From positions 1-22,041 of the forward strand of contig DAOQAU010000026.1 in NCBI GenBank assembly GCA_035354275.1: a stretch of DNA of 22,041 bases, in the 5' to 3' direction. The notes beneath the pieces were generated by a model, which made no database searches, was not told the DNA's origin, and saw nothing but the letters and a program-made list of their open reading frames with translations. Position numbers and translations under genes: made by a program. Origin of the DNA: DAOQAU01 sp035354275. Lineage in GTDB: Bacteria; Cyanobacteriota; Vampirovibrionia; Gastranaerophilales; Gastranaerophilaceae. Below, piece by piece: positions 1-6,878 of the stretch (positions within the stretch are counted from its first letter, which is position 1; each line of letters opens with the position of its first letter).

Positions 1-41
1 CCGCCTCCTAATATTACCGTATCAAATTCATAAGTTTTCAT
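1..41 (-). CDS. Flavoprotein / dinucleotide-binding oxidoreductase, N-terminal fragment
   Basis: Only the first 13 codons lie in the window; the gene continues beyond position 1. It starts with ATG at 41-39, preceded by a GAGAGG ribosome-binding site about 7 nt upstream. The visible protein, MKTYEFDTVILGGG, is the typical opening of a Rossmann fold: a beta strand (TVIL) running into a glycine-rich dinucleotide loop. Such openings are found in FAD-dependent oxidoreductases and related flavoproteins. It follows the secreted-protein gene by 25 bp on the same strand and is probably in the same operon. The specific enzyme cannot be told from this fragment. Confidence 0.6.
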   Translation of the reverse strand, partial: MKTYEFDTVILGG

Positions 42-48
42 CTTTTTT

Positions 49-69
49 CCTCTCACTTCTCACCGCTTA
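49..69 (-). repeat. Three tandem heptamers at an operon junction
   Basis: Reading the minus strand, 69 to 49 divides into three consecutive 7-mers, TAAGCGG, TGAGAAG and TGAGAGG. The first supplies the TAA stop codon of the upstream secreted-protein gene and the last supplies the ribosome-binding site of the flavoprotein gene. Related heptamers occur at 6170-6204 and 6789-6802. Confidence 0.55.
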
Positions 70-567
70 TTTTATGCTTGAACCTGCTATTTTTTCTCCA
101 ACTAGTTTATAAGTGGCTCTTTCGCTTTTTATAACTGTTTTGTCTACATCGGAGACGGTTTCCAGCAAAAGAGTATTAACTCCTTCAAAGCTGTCTTTAC
201 CCAAGTTTAATTCTACTATATCCGTCAACTTTTTACCATCAAAATCGCCGATTTTCTTAAATTTTATTAATCTGTCGCTTACCTCGTTAATTTCTACTGA
301 TGCCTTCGCTCCTGAAAAAGGGTTTTCTAATGTTAAGACGTTACCTTCTCTTGATAAGTTCCACAAATCAACCGTCGAAGGTTTGAATGTTGCCTGACTG
401 TTTGTTGAAGTTCTTGTCGAACTTACCCGCCATGTTCCGTAGAGCATGTTGGGAACTCTGTCAATAACAGAAATCCCTGTTTTAAGCGTGTAAGTTTGTT
501 CGGCAAAAACCATTTGTACCGAAAACGCCGTTAAAACAATTATAAGTGCAGTAAGTCTTTTAAACAT
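67..567 (-). CDS. Small secreted protein of unknown function
   Basis: 166 residues. Residues 1-22 form a classical signal peptide (basic MFKR, a hydrophobic stretch, then a VFA|EQ cleavage site), so the mature protein is exported to the periplasm or beyond. The mature part of about 144 residues looks beta-rich and carries the stretch GTWRVSS, reminiscent of the lipocalin GTW signature, but I do not recognise the family and the resemblance may be chance. There are no cysteines or transmembrane segments after the signal. The start codon lies 28 bp inside the end of the upstream glycosyltransferase gene; an AGGGAAG ribosome-binding site within that gene supports this start, and the signal peptide requires it. 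The stop codon lies inside a heptamer repeat. Confidence 0.8.
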   Translation of the reverse strand: MFKRLTALIIVLTAFSVQMVFAEQTYTLKTGISVIDRVPNMLYGTWRVSSTRTSTNSQATFKPSTVDLWNLSREGNVLTLENPFSGAKASVEINEVSDRLIKFKKIGDFDGKKLTDIVELNLGKDSFEGVNTLLLETVSDVDKTVIKSERATYKLVGEKIAGSSIK

Positions 568-1427
568 TTTTTCTTCCCTGATAATTTATTAATTATTCTT
601 TCGGGGATTTCAAATTCTTGCGGGATAATTTCTCTTAATTTTTCTAAAGTGCAGATTTTAAACCTTTTGAGGGCTTCTGTGAGTTTGGGGTAATATTTAT
701 TGTTGTCAAGGTTTTTCTTATATTTATTGTACAGATAGAAAAGTTCGTATATTTCCACTTTTTGGTTATCCTGACAAGAATTTGTAATTTGTGCCTGTGA
801 AATTCCTATATTTACTAAAACTTTATTTATAAAAGCAATTTTGTTGTTTCTGATCAAAGCTTCTATGTACAAATCCAAATCCACAAGCCATTTTAAGTTT
901 TCATCAAAGAGCAGGTCGTTTTTATTTCTGAAAATTACTACGCTGGGAGAACCTATTCTGTTGCACAGGTAAAGTTCAAAAGGATTTTTCTCTATTTTGG
1001 AAACGTATTTTTCGGCTTTTCTGGTTTTAATTTTTTTTGTTTCAACGTTAAAATCGACACTTTTTGAATACCCGAAATCACATTGAGGATTTTTATCCAT
1101 TAATTCTACAAATTTTTTTAAAGAATTTTCATCCGCAAACCAGTCATCGTGGTGGAGAATTTTTACATATTCGCCTTGAGCTTTTTTAATGCCCTCATTC
1201 CAGTTTTTGGGCGCACCCATTTTTTGGGGATTCTTAAAATATTTTATTCTCTCATCATTTAAAAGAGCCGTATATATTTTTATATCGTCATTTTCCGAAT
1301 CATCGGTTATGATAATTTCAAAATCACTAAAAGTTTGACACAAAACAGAATTAAGCGTTCGCTTAAAACTTTCCAGATTATTATAAGTGGGTATTGTAAC
1401 TGAAACTTTTATTTTGAAACCTTCCAT
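540..1427 (-). CDS. Family 2 glycosyltransferase
   Basis: 295 residues with a GT-A fold. The N-terminal nucleotide-sugar-binding strand reads VSVTIPTYNN (about residues 8-17), followed by TDDSENDD (41-48). The metal-binding DXD-type motif is HHDDW at 92-96, after the conserved GEYVKILHHDD pattern. No transmembrane segment follows, so it is cytosolic or peripheral and probably adds a sugar to a surface glycan; donor and acceptor cannot be predicted. It lacks a ribosome-binding site: a TATAGT box lies exactly 6 nt upstream of the ATG, so its mRNA may be leaderless. It is divergent from a second family 2 transferase, and the two probably serve the same glycan. Its 3' end overlaps the secreted-protein gene by 28 bp. 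Confidence 0.9.
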   Translation of the reverse strand: MEGFKIKVSVTIPTYNNLESFKRTLNSVLCQTFSDFEIIITDDSENDDIKIYTALLNDERIKYFKNPQKMGAPKNWNEGIKKAQGEYVKILHHDDWFADENSLKKFVELMDKNPQCDFGYSKSVDFNVETKKIKTRKAEKYVSKIEKNPFELYLCNRIGSPSVVIFRNKNDLLFDENLKWLVDLDLYIEALIRNNKIAFINKVLVNIGISQAQITNSCQDNQKVEIYELFYLYNKYKKNLDNNKYYPKLTEALKRFKICTLEKLREIIPQEFEIPERIINKLSGKKKCLKDLLHL

Positions 1428-1433
1428 ATAAAT

Positions 1434-1439
1434 ACTATA
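1434..1439 (-). promoter_or_regulatory. -10 box of a probable leaderless promoter (minus strand)
   Basis: TATAGT on the minus strand is separated from the ATG at 1427 by ATTTAT (6 nt), which places the expected transcription start on or next to the start codon. No good -35 hexamer is visible at 17 nt, where the sequence is the complement of the divergent promoter's TTGACT. Confidence 0.5.
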
Positions 1440-1456
1440 TTACAAAAATATATAAA

Positions 1457-1485
1457 TTGACTTACTTTTTATTTTTAAATATTAT
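1457..1485 (+). promoter_or_regulatory. Sigma-70-type promoter, probable leaderless start
   Basis: TTGACT (1457-1462), a 17-nt spacer and TATTAT (1480-1485) form a near-consensus housekeeping promoter. The ATG at 1492 begins exactly 7 nt after the -10 box, where transcription should start, and there is no Shine-Dalgarno site between. The transcript is therefore predicted to start at the ATG. Confidence 0.7.
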
Positions 1486-1491
1486 TTTATC

Positions 1492-2316
1492 ATGAACAAA
1501 AAAGTTTCTGTAATCACCGCCAGTTATAACTATGCGGAGTTCCTAAAAGAGGCTGTCGAAAGTGTTATCGCCCAGACTTATACAAACTGGGAGTTAATTG
1601 TCGTGGACGACGGCTCTACCGATAATTCGGTAGAAGTTATCAAGGAATTTTGCGCAAGAGATGAGCGTATAAAATTTTTCAGACACCTTGAAGGCGAAAA
1701 CAGAGGACTTAAAGAAACTCTTATTTTAGGAATCGAAAAAGCAACCGGCGATTATATTGCTTTTTTGGAAAGCGATGATATCTGGGAGCAGAATTGTCTT
1801 GAAGAAAAGATTAAAGTGGCAGCGCAATATCCTGAGGCAAAAATAATTTTCAGTGACGTTGACCTTTTCGGAAACGAAGAAATAATCGAAGATTACGCAA
1901 GATATTTTGAACTTAACGACAGAATTTTGTCCTCAAAAAAATATCCTGCAAATCTTTTCAGTGCTTTCAGTTTTCAAAATGTGATTCCGACTTTTTCTTG
2001 TGCAGTGGTTGAAGCCGAAACACTTAAGAAAGCAGACTTTAACCCTACCGTTGAGGCTTTTTTAGACCATTGGGTATGGGCGCATTTAGCTTACGATAAC
2101 AAATTTTATTATATAAATCAAAGGCTTACCCGCTGGAGGATGCATACAACAAGTCTTGTGGGAAGACGCCAAAACAAAAACGAAAAACAATTTTTATCCG
2201 ATATTCTAAAATCTTTTCAAAAAAAAGGATTTAATAAGAATATGTTTTTTTGGAACAGGCACAGGCATCCTAAAATTGAAAAAATTTTTAGAGGTTTGAT
2301 GAGAAGATTTGTTTAA
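1492..2316 (+). CDS. Family 2 glycosyltransferase
   Basis: 274 residues, GT-A fold. The opening VSVITASYNYAEFLKEAVES (residues 5-24) and the VVDDGSTDNS motif (37-46) bind the nucleotide sugar. SDD at 94-96 within AFLESDDIW is the DXD metal site. The C-terminal half holds WVWAHLAY and RWRMHTTS, which resemble the ED/QXXRW-like acceptor region of this family. There is no membrane segment. It likely transfers a sugar during lipopolysaccharide, O-antigen or protein-glycan assembly; the sugar cannot be deduced. The promoter directly abuts the start codon. It is not closely similar to the divergent family 2 transferase beyond the family motifs, so the pair is not a recent duplication. Confidence 0.92.
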   Translation: MNKKVSVITASYNYAEFLKEAVESVIAQTYTNWELIVVDDGSTDNSVEVIKEFCARDERIKFFRHLEGENRGLKETLILGIEKATGDYIAFLESDDIWEQNCLEEKIKVAAQYPEAKIIFSDVDLFGNEEIIEDYARYFELNDRILSSKKYPANLFSAFSFQNVIPTFSCAVVEAETLKKADFNPTVEAFLDHWVWAHLAYDNKFYYINQRLTRWRMHTTSLVGRRQNKNEKQFLSDILKSFQKKGFNKNMFFWNRHRHPKIEKIFRGLMRRFV

Positions 2317-2341
2317 CCTTTTTAATGCCCGATTGGTTTAC

Positions 2342-2370
2342 TTTTTATTGTCAATTAATTGTGCTATTAT
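2342..2370 (+). promoter_or_regulatory. Extended -10 promoter of the M16 peptidase gene
   Basis: TGCTATTAT (2362-2370) is an extended -10 element. A weak T-rich -35 (TTTTTA, 2342-2347) lies 17 nt upstream. A ribosome-binding site AAAGGGG (2386-2392) precedes the ATG at 2399, giving a short normal leader. Confidence 0.5.
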
Positions 2371-2398
2371 GTAAAAAAATCAGATAAAGGGGTTTGGG

Positions 2399-4984
2399 AT
2401 GAAGAAATTTTTAGTATTACTGTTTGTTTTTTGTTTAGGTGTCAGTGCTTTTGCTCAGGATTACCAAATTTATAAAATGGAAAGCGGACAGACTGTTATT
2501 ATAAAACAGGTTAAAAACAATCCTATTGTAACCATTGATACATGGATAAAAACAGGTTCAATTAACGAAAATGATAAAAACAACGGCGTTTCGCATTTTC
2601 TTGAACATCTTTTTTTCAAAGGGACAAAAAATCATCCCACGGGTGAAATGGATAGACTTTTGGAGTCAAAAGGGGCGGTTCAAAATGCTGCCACCAGCAA
2701 AGATTTTACACATTATTACATAACAATTCCTTCTAAATACTTTGACCTTGCATTGGACTTGCACTCTGATATGCTTTTAAATCCGCTTATCCCCAGAAAA
2801 GAACTTGAAAAAGAACGTAAAGTCGTTATGGAAGAAATTGCCAAAGATGAAAATGACCCTTCAAATAAGGTTTATGAAAATCTTATCCAAATGCTTTATA
2901 CAACACACCCTTACAAAAGAAAAGTCTTGGGTACAAATGACGTTATAGGCAAAATTACCCGTGAAGAAATTTTAAATTACTATAAACAGTATTACAATCC
3001 TCAAAATATGGTAACAATGGTAATCGGAGATGTTGAGCCAGAGGATGTCCTTAAAAAAATCAGCCAGGAGTTTAAACAAAAAGAAGTAAAAAAATCTTCA
3101 AAAATTTCAAATAAAAAAGAAAAGCAGTTGTGCCAAAAAATTGTAAAAGTCGATTATCAGCCGGTACAAAGCGGTTATATGCTTATCGGTTATAGAGCCG
3201 CAGATGCAATGAATTTGGATTCTTATGCGCTCGATTTGCTTGGAATAATATTGGGTGACGGGCGTTCAAGTATTTTGTATCAGTCAATAAAAGAACAAAA
3301 GCAGCTGGCTTATTCTATTGCTGCGGAAAATTCAACCTTCAAAGAAGACGGAATTTTTATGATAAGCGCAAATTTTACTGCGGATAAATGCGAAAAACTT
3401 CAAAGAGCTGTTTTTGATGAAATCTTAAAAATTCAAAAAAACGGAGTTACACCCGAAGAACTTTCAAAAGCAAAAAGCGCACTTGAAATAGAAACTTATT
3501 ATGCAAGAGAATCTATTTCTAATATTGCTTCTTCAATAGGCTACACAACAGTTTTAACCGATAACCCGAAATATTACGAAGAGTATTTAGAAAATATTAA
3601 AAAAGTCAGCCTTGCTGATATAAAAAGAGTCGCAAATATTTATTTGGGGGAGAATCAATGTGCCGTTTCCATAGTTCTTCCAGAACAAGAAGAACAGGCA
3701 AAAGCTCAAGCAGCAAAAACCGAACATAATATTAAGATGATAAATCAGACATCTGGCGTTCAAAAGTACGAAATAGATACCGGTGCAATTCTTTTGATTA
3801 CACCTAACGATTTAAACGATATTGTCGCCATAAGCATTTACTGCAAAGGCGGCGGGTTTGTTGAAAAAATCAAAGGAACTGCTTTTTTGACAAGTGTCGT
3901 TATGCTTAAAGGTACTAAAAATTATTCTTCTCTTGAACTTGCTAAAATTATGGAAGAAAACGGGATTAAAATTCAGCCCAATCCTACCACAGATTCTTTT
4001 ACAATAAATGTTTTGACTACAAAGCCAAAGCTTCAAAAAACATTGGAAATTCTTGATGAAGTGGTTAATAGAGCATCTTTTGACGATTATGAAATAGAAA
4101 AAACAAAAACTGCAAAACTCAATTCAATTAAACAATCTAGAGATGTGCCTTTAAATGTTGCACTCGAAGAGTATAAAACACTTATTTACGAAAATTCTCC
4201 TTACAGTACAAGCCCTAAAATTCTTGAAAAAAATCTTCCTAAAATCCAAAGAGAAGATATTTTGCAATACTACAGCCAAGTCTTTAATCCTAAAAACATT
4301 GTGATTTCAGTAAACGGAAAAGCAGAGTTAAGCGATGTAGCAAACCAATTAGGAGATATTTTCGGCACAAAAGCGGGTGAAAAATTCAGCTATGAAAGTT
4401 ACACCTCAAAAATTCCGCCGATTTCGGGTACAAAAACTTCAACAAAAAATATTAAAGACTTGCAAACCGCTTGGCTTGTAATCGGCTGGCAGACAAGCGG
4501 GCTCCAAAATCAAAAAGACTATGTCACACTTCAGGTTATAGATGCCATTTTGGGCTCGGGCATGAGTTCAAGACTCTTTAAAAATCTCAGAGAGCAAGAA
4601 GGTCTTGCCTATCAGCTTGGCTCTTCTTATTCGCCAAACGTTTTGAGGGGTACATTTACCATGTTTATCGGAACAAACCCCAAAACCCTTGCGCTTTCAC
4701 AAAAAATGCTTCTTGCCGAAATTAACAAACTTAAAACTCAATTTGTAGGCGATAAAGAATTAAGCGAGGCAAAAGAAAAAATCATAGGAAATTATCTTCT
4801 TTCTCTTGAAACGAACTCGGAAAAAGCATCAAATATAGGCTGGTTTGAAGCTTCAGGCAGAGGGTTTGAATTCAAAGACAAATACGAAAGTTTAATTAAC
4901 AGCGTAAGTGCTTCTGATATTGTCGAAGTCGCAAACAAATACTTTAATCAGGATTATGTTGTTTCGGTGGTTAATTCAAATTAA
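2399..4984 (+). CDS. Secreted M16-family zinc metallopeptidase with two peptidase units
   Basis: 861 residues. Residues 1-19 are a signal peptide ending VSAFA|QD, so it acts in the periplasm. The first unit carries the inverted zinc motif HFLEH (His66, Glu69, His70), with the third ligand expected at Glu145/146 in KVVMEEIAKDEND, followed by the usual inactive companion domain with KEQKQLAYS. The second unit starts near residue 450 and repeats the layout, but at the equivalent of the zinc motif it reads FLTSVVMLKGT, so it is non-catalytic; SRLFKNLREQEGLAYQ marks its end. One long chain thus replaces the active plus inactive subunit pair common in bacteria. The family degrades peptides and small unfolded proteins. 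It has its own promoter. Its TAA stop overlaps the stop of convergent fliR within the palindrome TTAA. Confidence 0.93.
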   Translation: MKKFLVLLFVFCLGVSAFAQDYQIYKMESGQTVIIKQVKNNPIVTIDTWIKTGSINENDKNNGVSHFLEHLFFKGTKNHPTGEMDRLLESKGAVQNAATSKDFTHYYITIPSKYFDLALDLHSDMLLNPLIPRKELEKERKVVMEEIAKDENDPSNKVYENLIQMLYTTHPYKRKVLGTNDVIGKITREEILNYYKQYYNPQNMVTMVIGDVEPEDVLKKISQEFKQKEVKKSSKISNKKEKQLCQKIVKVDYQPVQSGYMLIGYRAADAMNLDSYALDLLGIILGDGRSSILYQSIKEQKQLAYSIAAENSTFKEDGIFMISANFTADKCEKLQRAVFDEILKIQKNGVTPEELSKAKSALEIETYYARESISNIASSIGYTTVLTDNPKYYEEYLENIKKVSLADIKRVANIYLGENQCAVSIVLPEQEEQAKAQAAKTEHNIKMINQTSGVQKYEIDTGAILLITPNDLNDIVAISIYCKGGGFVEKIKGTAFLTSVVMLKGTKNYSSLELAKIMEENGIKIQPNPTTDSFTINVLTTKPKLQKTLEILDEVVNRASFDDYEIEKTKTAKLNSIKQSRDVPLNVALEEYKTLIYENSPYSTSPKILEKNLPKIQREDILQYYSQVFNPKNIVISVNGKAELSDVANQLGDIFGTKAGEKFSYESYTSKIPPISGTKTSTKNIKDLQTAWLVIGWQTSGLQNQKDYVTLQVIDAILGSGMSSRLFKNLREQEGLAYQLGSSYSPNVLRGTFTMFIGTNPKTLALSQKMLLAEINKLKTQFVGDKELSEAKEKIIGNYLLSLETNSEKASNIGWFEASGRGFEFKDKYESLINSVSASDIVEVANKYFNQDYVVSVVNSN

Positions 4985-5760
4985 ATTATATGCGAAAATG
5001 ATAAGAAATAGTCGCTTATTATCGTAACAAGCATAGGCAAAATCCAAACTAAAATCGCGGCACCTAAAACGGGCTTAAACAAGAAGCTAAGTTGAAATAC
5101 GTTTACCTGCGGTGCGGTTTTTGAAATTATCCCCAAAATTATGTCCTGTCCCAAAGTTGCCAGAAGTACCGGAGAAGCCACTTGAAGCCCCATGTATAAA
5201 ACGTTTGAGGTCATCTGCGAAAGATATTCCATGTTTACAATTTTTGTAAGCGGAATTTGTGTTGCATAAATCGGAAACAGTTCAAAGCTTCTCATAAATG
5301 CCTGAAAAAGCCAATAAATTCCGCCAAGCTGAATAAAAATCAAAACTCCCAAAAGCGAAAAAGCTTTTTCTAAAATTGAAACCTGACTCTGTGTTGTAGG
5401 GTCTAAAACCATAGCAGAAGAAAGCCCCATTTGCATATTTATCATATCCGCACCGGCATCTATTGCAATTAATATAAGTTGCGCCATATAACCTATCATC
5501 GCACCTACCGCGATATTTAAAACGATAGAAAGAAAAAGAGAGTTACTTGCAGGCGGTGCAGAAGGTTTTAAAACTATTGTCATCATTATAGTCAACAAAA
5601 GTGCAAGTGCGATTTTTACAAGCGTGGGAATTTCTTTTCTGTTGAACACAGGACAAAATCTTATGAATCCCATCATCCTTGCAAATACTATAATCCCTGC
5701 TGCGATAGCGGAGTTGAAAGCAGGGAATAATTTTGCAAATTGGCTTAAAATAAGCTCCAT
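4981..5760 (-). CDS. fliR: Flagellar export apparatus protein FliR
   Basis: 259 residues, the normal FliR length, with about six hydrophobic segments. Conserved FliR features include FARMMGFIRFCPVF followed by the polar turn NRKEIPTLVKIALALLL, the GAMIGYMAQLI segment, and the DMINMQMGLSSAMVLDP motif. FliR is an inner-membrane component that assembles with FliP and FliQ into the helical gate through which flagellar subunits leave the cell. It is the last gene of the flagellar operon here; its ATG overlaps the preceding stop codon as TAATG, so translation is coupled. flhB and flhA, which often follow, are absent; instead the gene ends against the convergent M16 peptidase. Confidence 0.93.
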   Translation of the reverse strand: MELILSQFAKLFPAFNSAIAAGIIVFARMMGFIRFCPVFNRKEIPTLVKIALALLLTIMMTIVLKPSAPPASNSLFLSIVLNIAVGAMIGYMAQLILIAIDAGADMINMQMGLSSAMVLDPTTQSQVSILEKAFSLLGVLIFIQLGGIYWLFQAFMRSFELFPIYATQIPLTKIVNMEYLSQMTSNVLYMGLQVASPVLLATLGQDIILGIISKTAPQVNVFQLSFLFKPVLGAAILVWILPMLVTIISDYFLSFSHII

Positions 5761-6173
5761 TACTCACTCCTTTCAAATTTTATAGGGTGTTCGTCAAGTT
5801 TAATTTCATCTATAACAGGCGGGGTGTCTAACAAAAGCAATTCAAAAATTTCATTTTGAAGCCGGGGTAATTCCTCATATTTAACAGAGGGTTTTACTGT
5901 TATCTCAAATTTTACATCCCCTTTGCCTGTAAAAATAGTCAGGTTTGATTTGCCCATTTTTAAAGGCTGTACAAGTATAACGTTTTTTTCGTTAAAAATT
6001 GTGAAAAAAGGGCTTACATTAACAATTTCAGAATCAGAAACCGCAATGGTTTCTACAATACTTTGCGTGCTTAAAATATAACTTTTTCCAAGATGAATTT
6101 CAAAACTTTCAAGCGCAAAACAGTTTGTGCCAAATAATAAAAATATTGTTAATAAAATTATCTTTTTTACCAT
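5760..6173 (-). CDS. Periplasmic pilus/secretin N-domain-like protein in the flagellar operon
   Basis: 137 residues with a signal peptide (MVKKIILLTIFLLFGTNCFA|LES). Residues about 22-95 match the pattern of the N-terminal domain of pilus and type II/III secretins (T2SS_T3SS_pil_N, as in CpaC/RcpA): a G-S-Y-x-L strand, then VETIAVSDSEIVNVSP, then a strand with KNVILVQPLKMGKSNLTIF and VKFEITVKP. In secretins this domain precedes the pore; here no pore domain follows, and the last 40 residues are acidic and without a recognisable fold. It lies between fliQ and fliR with translational coupling to fliR, so it may be an accessory envelope part of the flagellum. The family call rests on pattern reading. 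The start codon lies within a heptamer repeat and has no clear ribosome-binding site. Confidence 0.7.
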   Translation of the reverse strand: MVKKIILLTIFLLFGTNCFALESFEIHLGKSYILSTQSIVETIAVSDSEIVNVSPFFTIFNEKNVILVQPLKMGKSNLTIFTGKGDVKFEITVKPSVKYEELPRLQNEIFELLLLDTPPVIDEIKLDEHPIKFERSE

Positions 6174-6204
6174 TCACCGTTTACCGTTTCCTATTTACTA
6201 TTTA
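6170..6204 (-). repeat. Five tandem heptamers spanning a start codon
   Basis: On the plus strand 6170-6204 divides exactly into five 7-mers with consensus CYRTTYM (three ending in the CTATTTA/CCGTTTA type, with CCGTTTC and CCATTCA as variants). The leftmost unit contains the ATG of the pilus-N-like gene. The doublet CTATTTA-CTATTTA recurs at 6789-6802. Such heptanucleotide tandem repeats (STRRs) are known from cyanobacterial genomes. Confidence 0.65.
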
Positions 6205-6209
6205 TTTCC

Positions 6210-6698
6210 TTACCTGCCGAGGATTTTTTTGGTTTCCACAAAATTAGGTCTGGGTTGAGTCGATTTTGGAGCCGGAGAATATTTGAATTTTTCCTGCCGG
6301 TTTTCAAATTGTGATTTGCCTGATTTATTGATTAAATCCTGGATGTCGGGATTGTCTTTGATTGTATCGTTCATTTCGCCTGCAAATGGTCTTGTGTATT
6401 TGTAATAATCGGAAGGCAAAACATAGCTGTCGGATTTGGGAACAACATTGAAGGCAACGGCAACGCCTTCTGTAAAAAAATTTGTCAAAAGTCTTACAAA
6501 GCCTATTCCGCCGATTATTATTACAAGAAAAACGCCTAAAATTTTCGGGGCAGCGGCAATTGTCTGTTCTTGAACCTGAGTAACCGCTTGCAAAATTCCC
6601 ACAACAAGACCTATTCCTGCTGCCACAAGCACGCAGGGCATGGAAATCAAAAGCATTATTACAAAACCTCTTGCCATGTATTCGATTAATAATTCCAT
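6210..6698 (-). CDS. fliQ: Flagellar export apparatus protein FliQ with a C-terminal extension
   Basis: 162 residues; FliQ is normally about 90. Residues 1-88 are the FliQ core: two transmembrane segments with the conserved loop VVGILQAVTQVQEQTIAAAPKI and a final FFTEG. FliQ packs around FliP and FliR in the export gate, in four copies in studied systems. Residues about 89-162 form a hydrophilic extension rich in Lys, Pro, Ser and Asn, ending PKSTQPRPNFVETKKILGR, with no hydrophobic segment; it is probably disordered. I see no frameshift or second start that would make the extension a separate gene. An AAAGGAC ribosome-binding site precedes the ATG. It lies downstream of fliP across an unusually long, repeat-filled gap. 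Confidence 0.92.
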   Translation of the reverse strand: MELLIEYMARGFVIMLLISMPCVLVAAGIGLVVGILQAVTQVQEQTIAAAPKILGVFLVIIIGGIGFVRLLTNFFTEGVAVAFNVVPKSDSYVLPSDYYKYTRPFAGEMNDTIKDNPDIQDLINKSGKSQFENRQEKFKYSPAPKSTQPRPNFVETKKILGR

Positions 6699-6717
6699 TT
6701 TTTAAGTCCTTTGTTTA

Positions 6718-6749
6718 AGTGAATAAGTAAATAAGTTAATAAGTGAATA
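6718..6749 (+). repeat. Four tandem octamers in the fliP-fliQ spacer
   Basis: Plus strand: AGTGAATA, AGTAAATA, AGTTAATA and AGTGAATA follow one another without gaps (consensus AGTNAATA). They resemble the heptamer repeats nearby but have an 8-nt period and the opposite orientation. Confidence 0.6.
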
Positions 6750-6788
6750 GGTGCATTTTTAATAAATTTAATTTTTTGTTTTTTACTT

Positions 6789-6802
6789 CTATTTACTATT
6801 TA
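6789..6802 (-). repeat. Heptamer doublet identical to the one at 6191-6204
   Basis: CTATTTA occurs twice in tandem, exactly as at 6191-6204 on the other side of fliQ. It is followed by a CTTTGTT near-unit. No gene lies here. Confidence 0.5.
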
Positions 6803-6817
6803 CTTTGTTGTAAATCC

Positions 6818-6878
6818 GAAACCCTATGTTCCGGGATGACACGGCTCTAAGGCTCGTTCCTCGCCAAGAGCCGTGTCA
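6818..6878 (-). repeat. 61-bp palindromic repeat, copy 1, supplying the fliP stop codon
   Basis: Perfect 12-bp inverted repeat, TGACACGGCTCT (6837-6848) and AGAGCCGTGTCA (6867-6878), around an 18-nt centre with a further GGC/GCC pair. Similarity to the copy at 15900-15960 covers 61 bp with 47 identities. On the minus strand the first three bases of the stem, TGA, are the stop codon of fliP (6876-6878). No U-tract follows, so it is not a typical intrinsic terminator. Confidence 0.85.

Noticed and set aside
6818..6878. Classic intrinsic terminator at the palindromic repeats
   Set aside because: Neither copy is followed by a U-tract on either strand, and downstream genes in the same direction continue.
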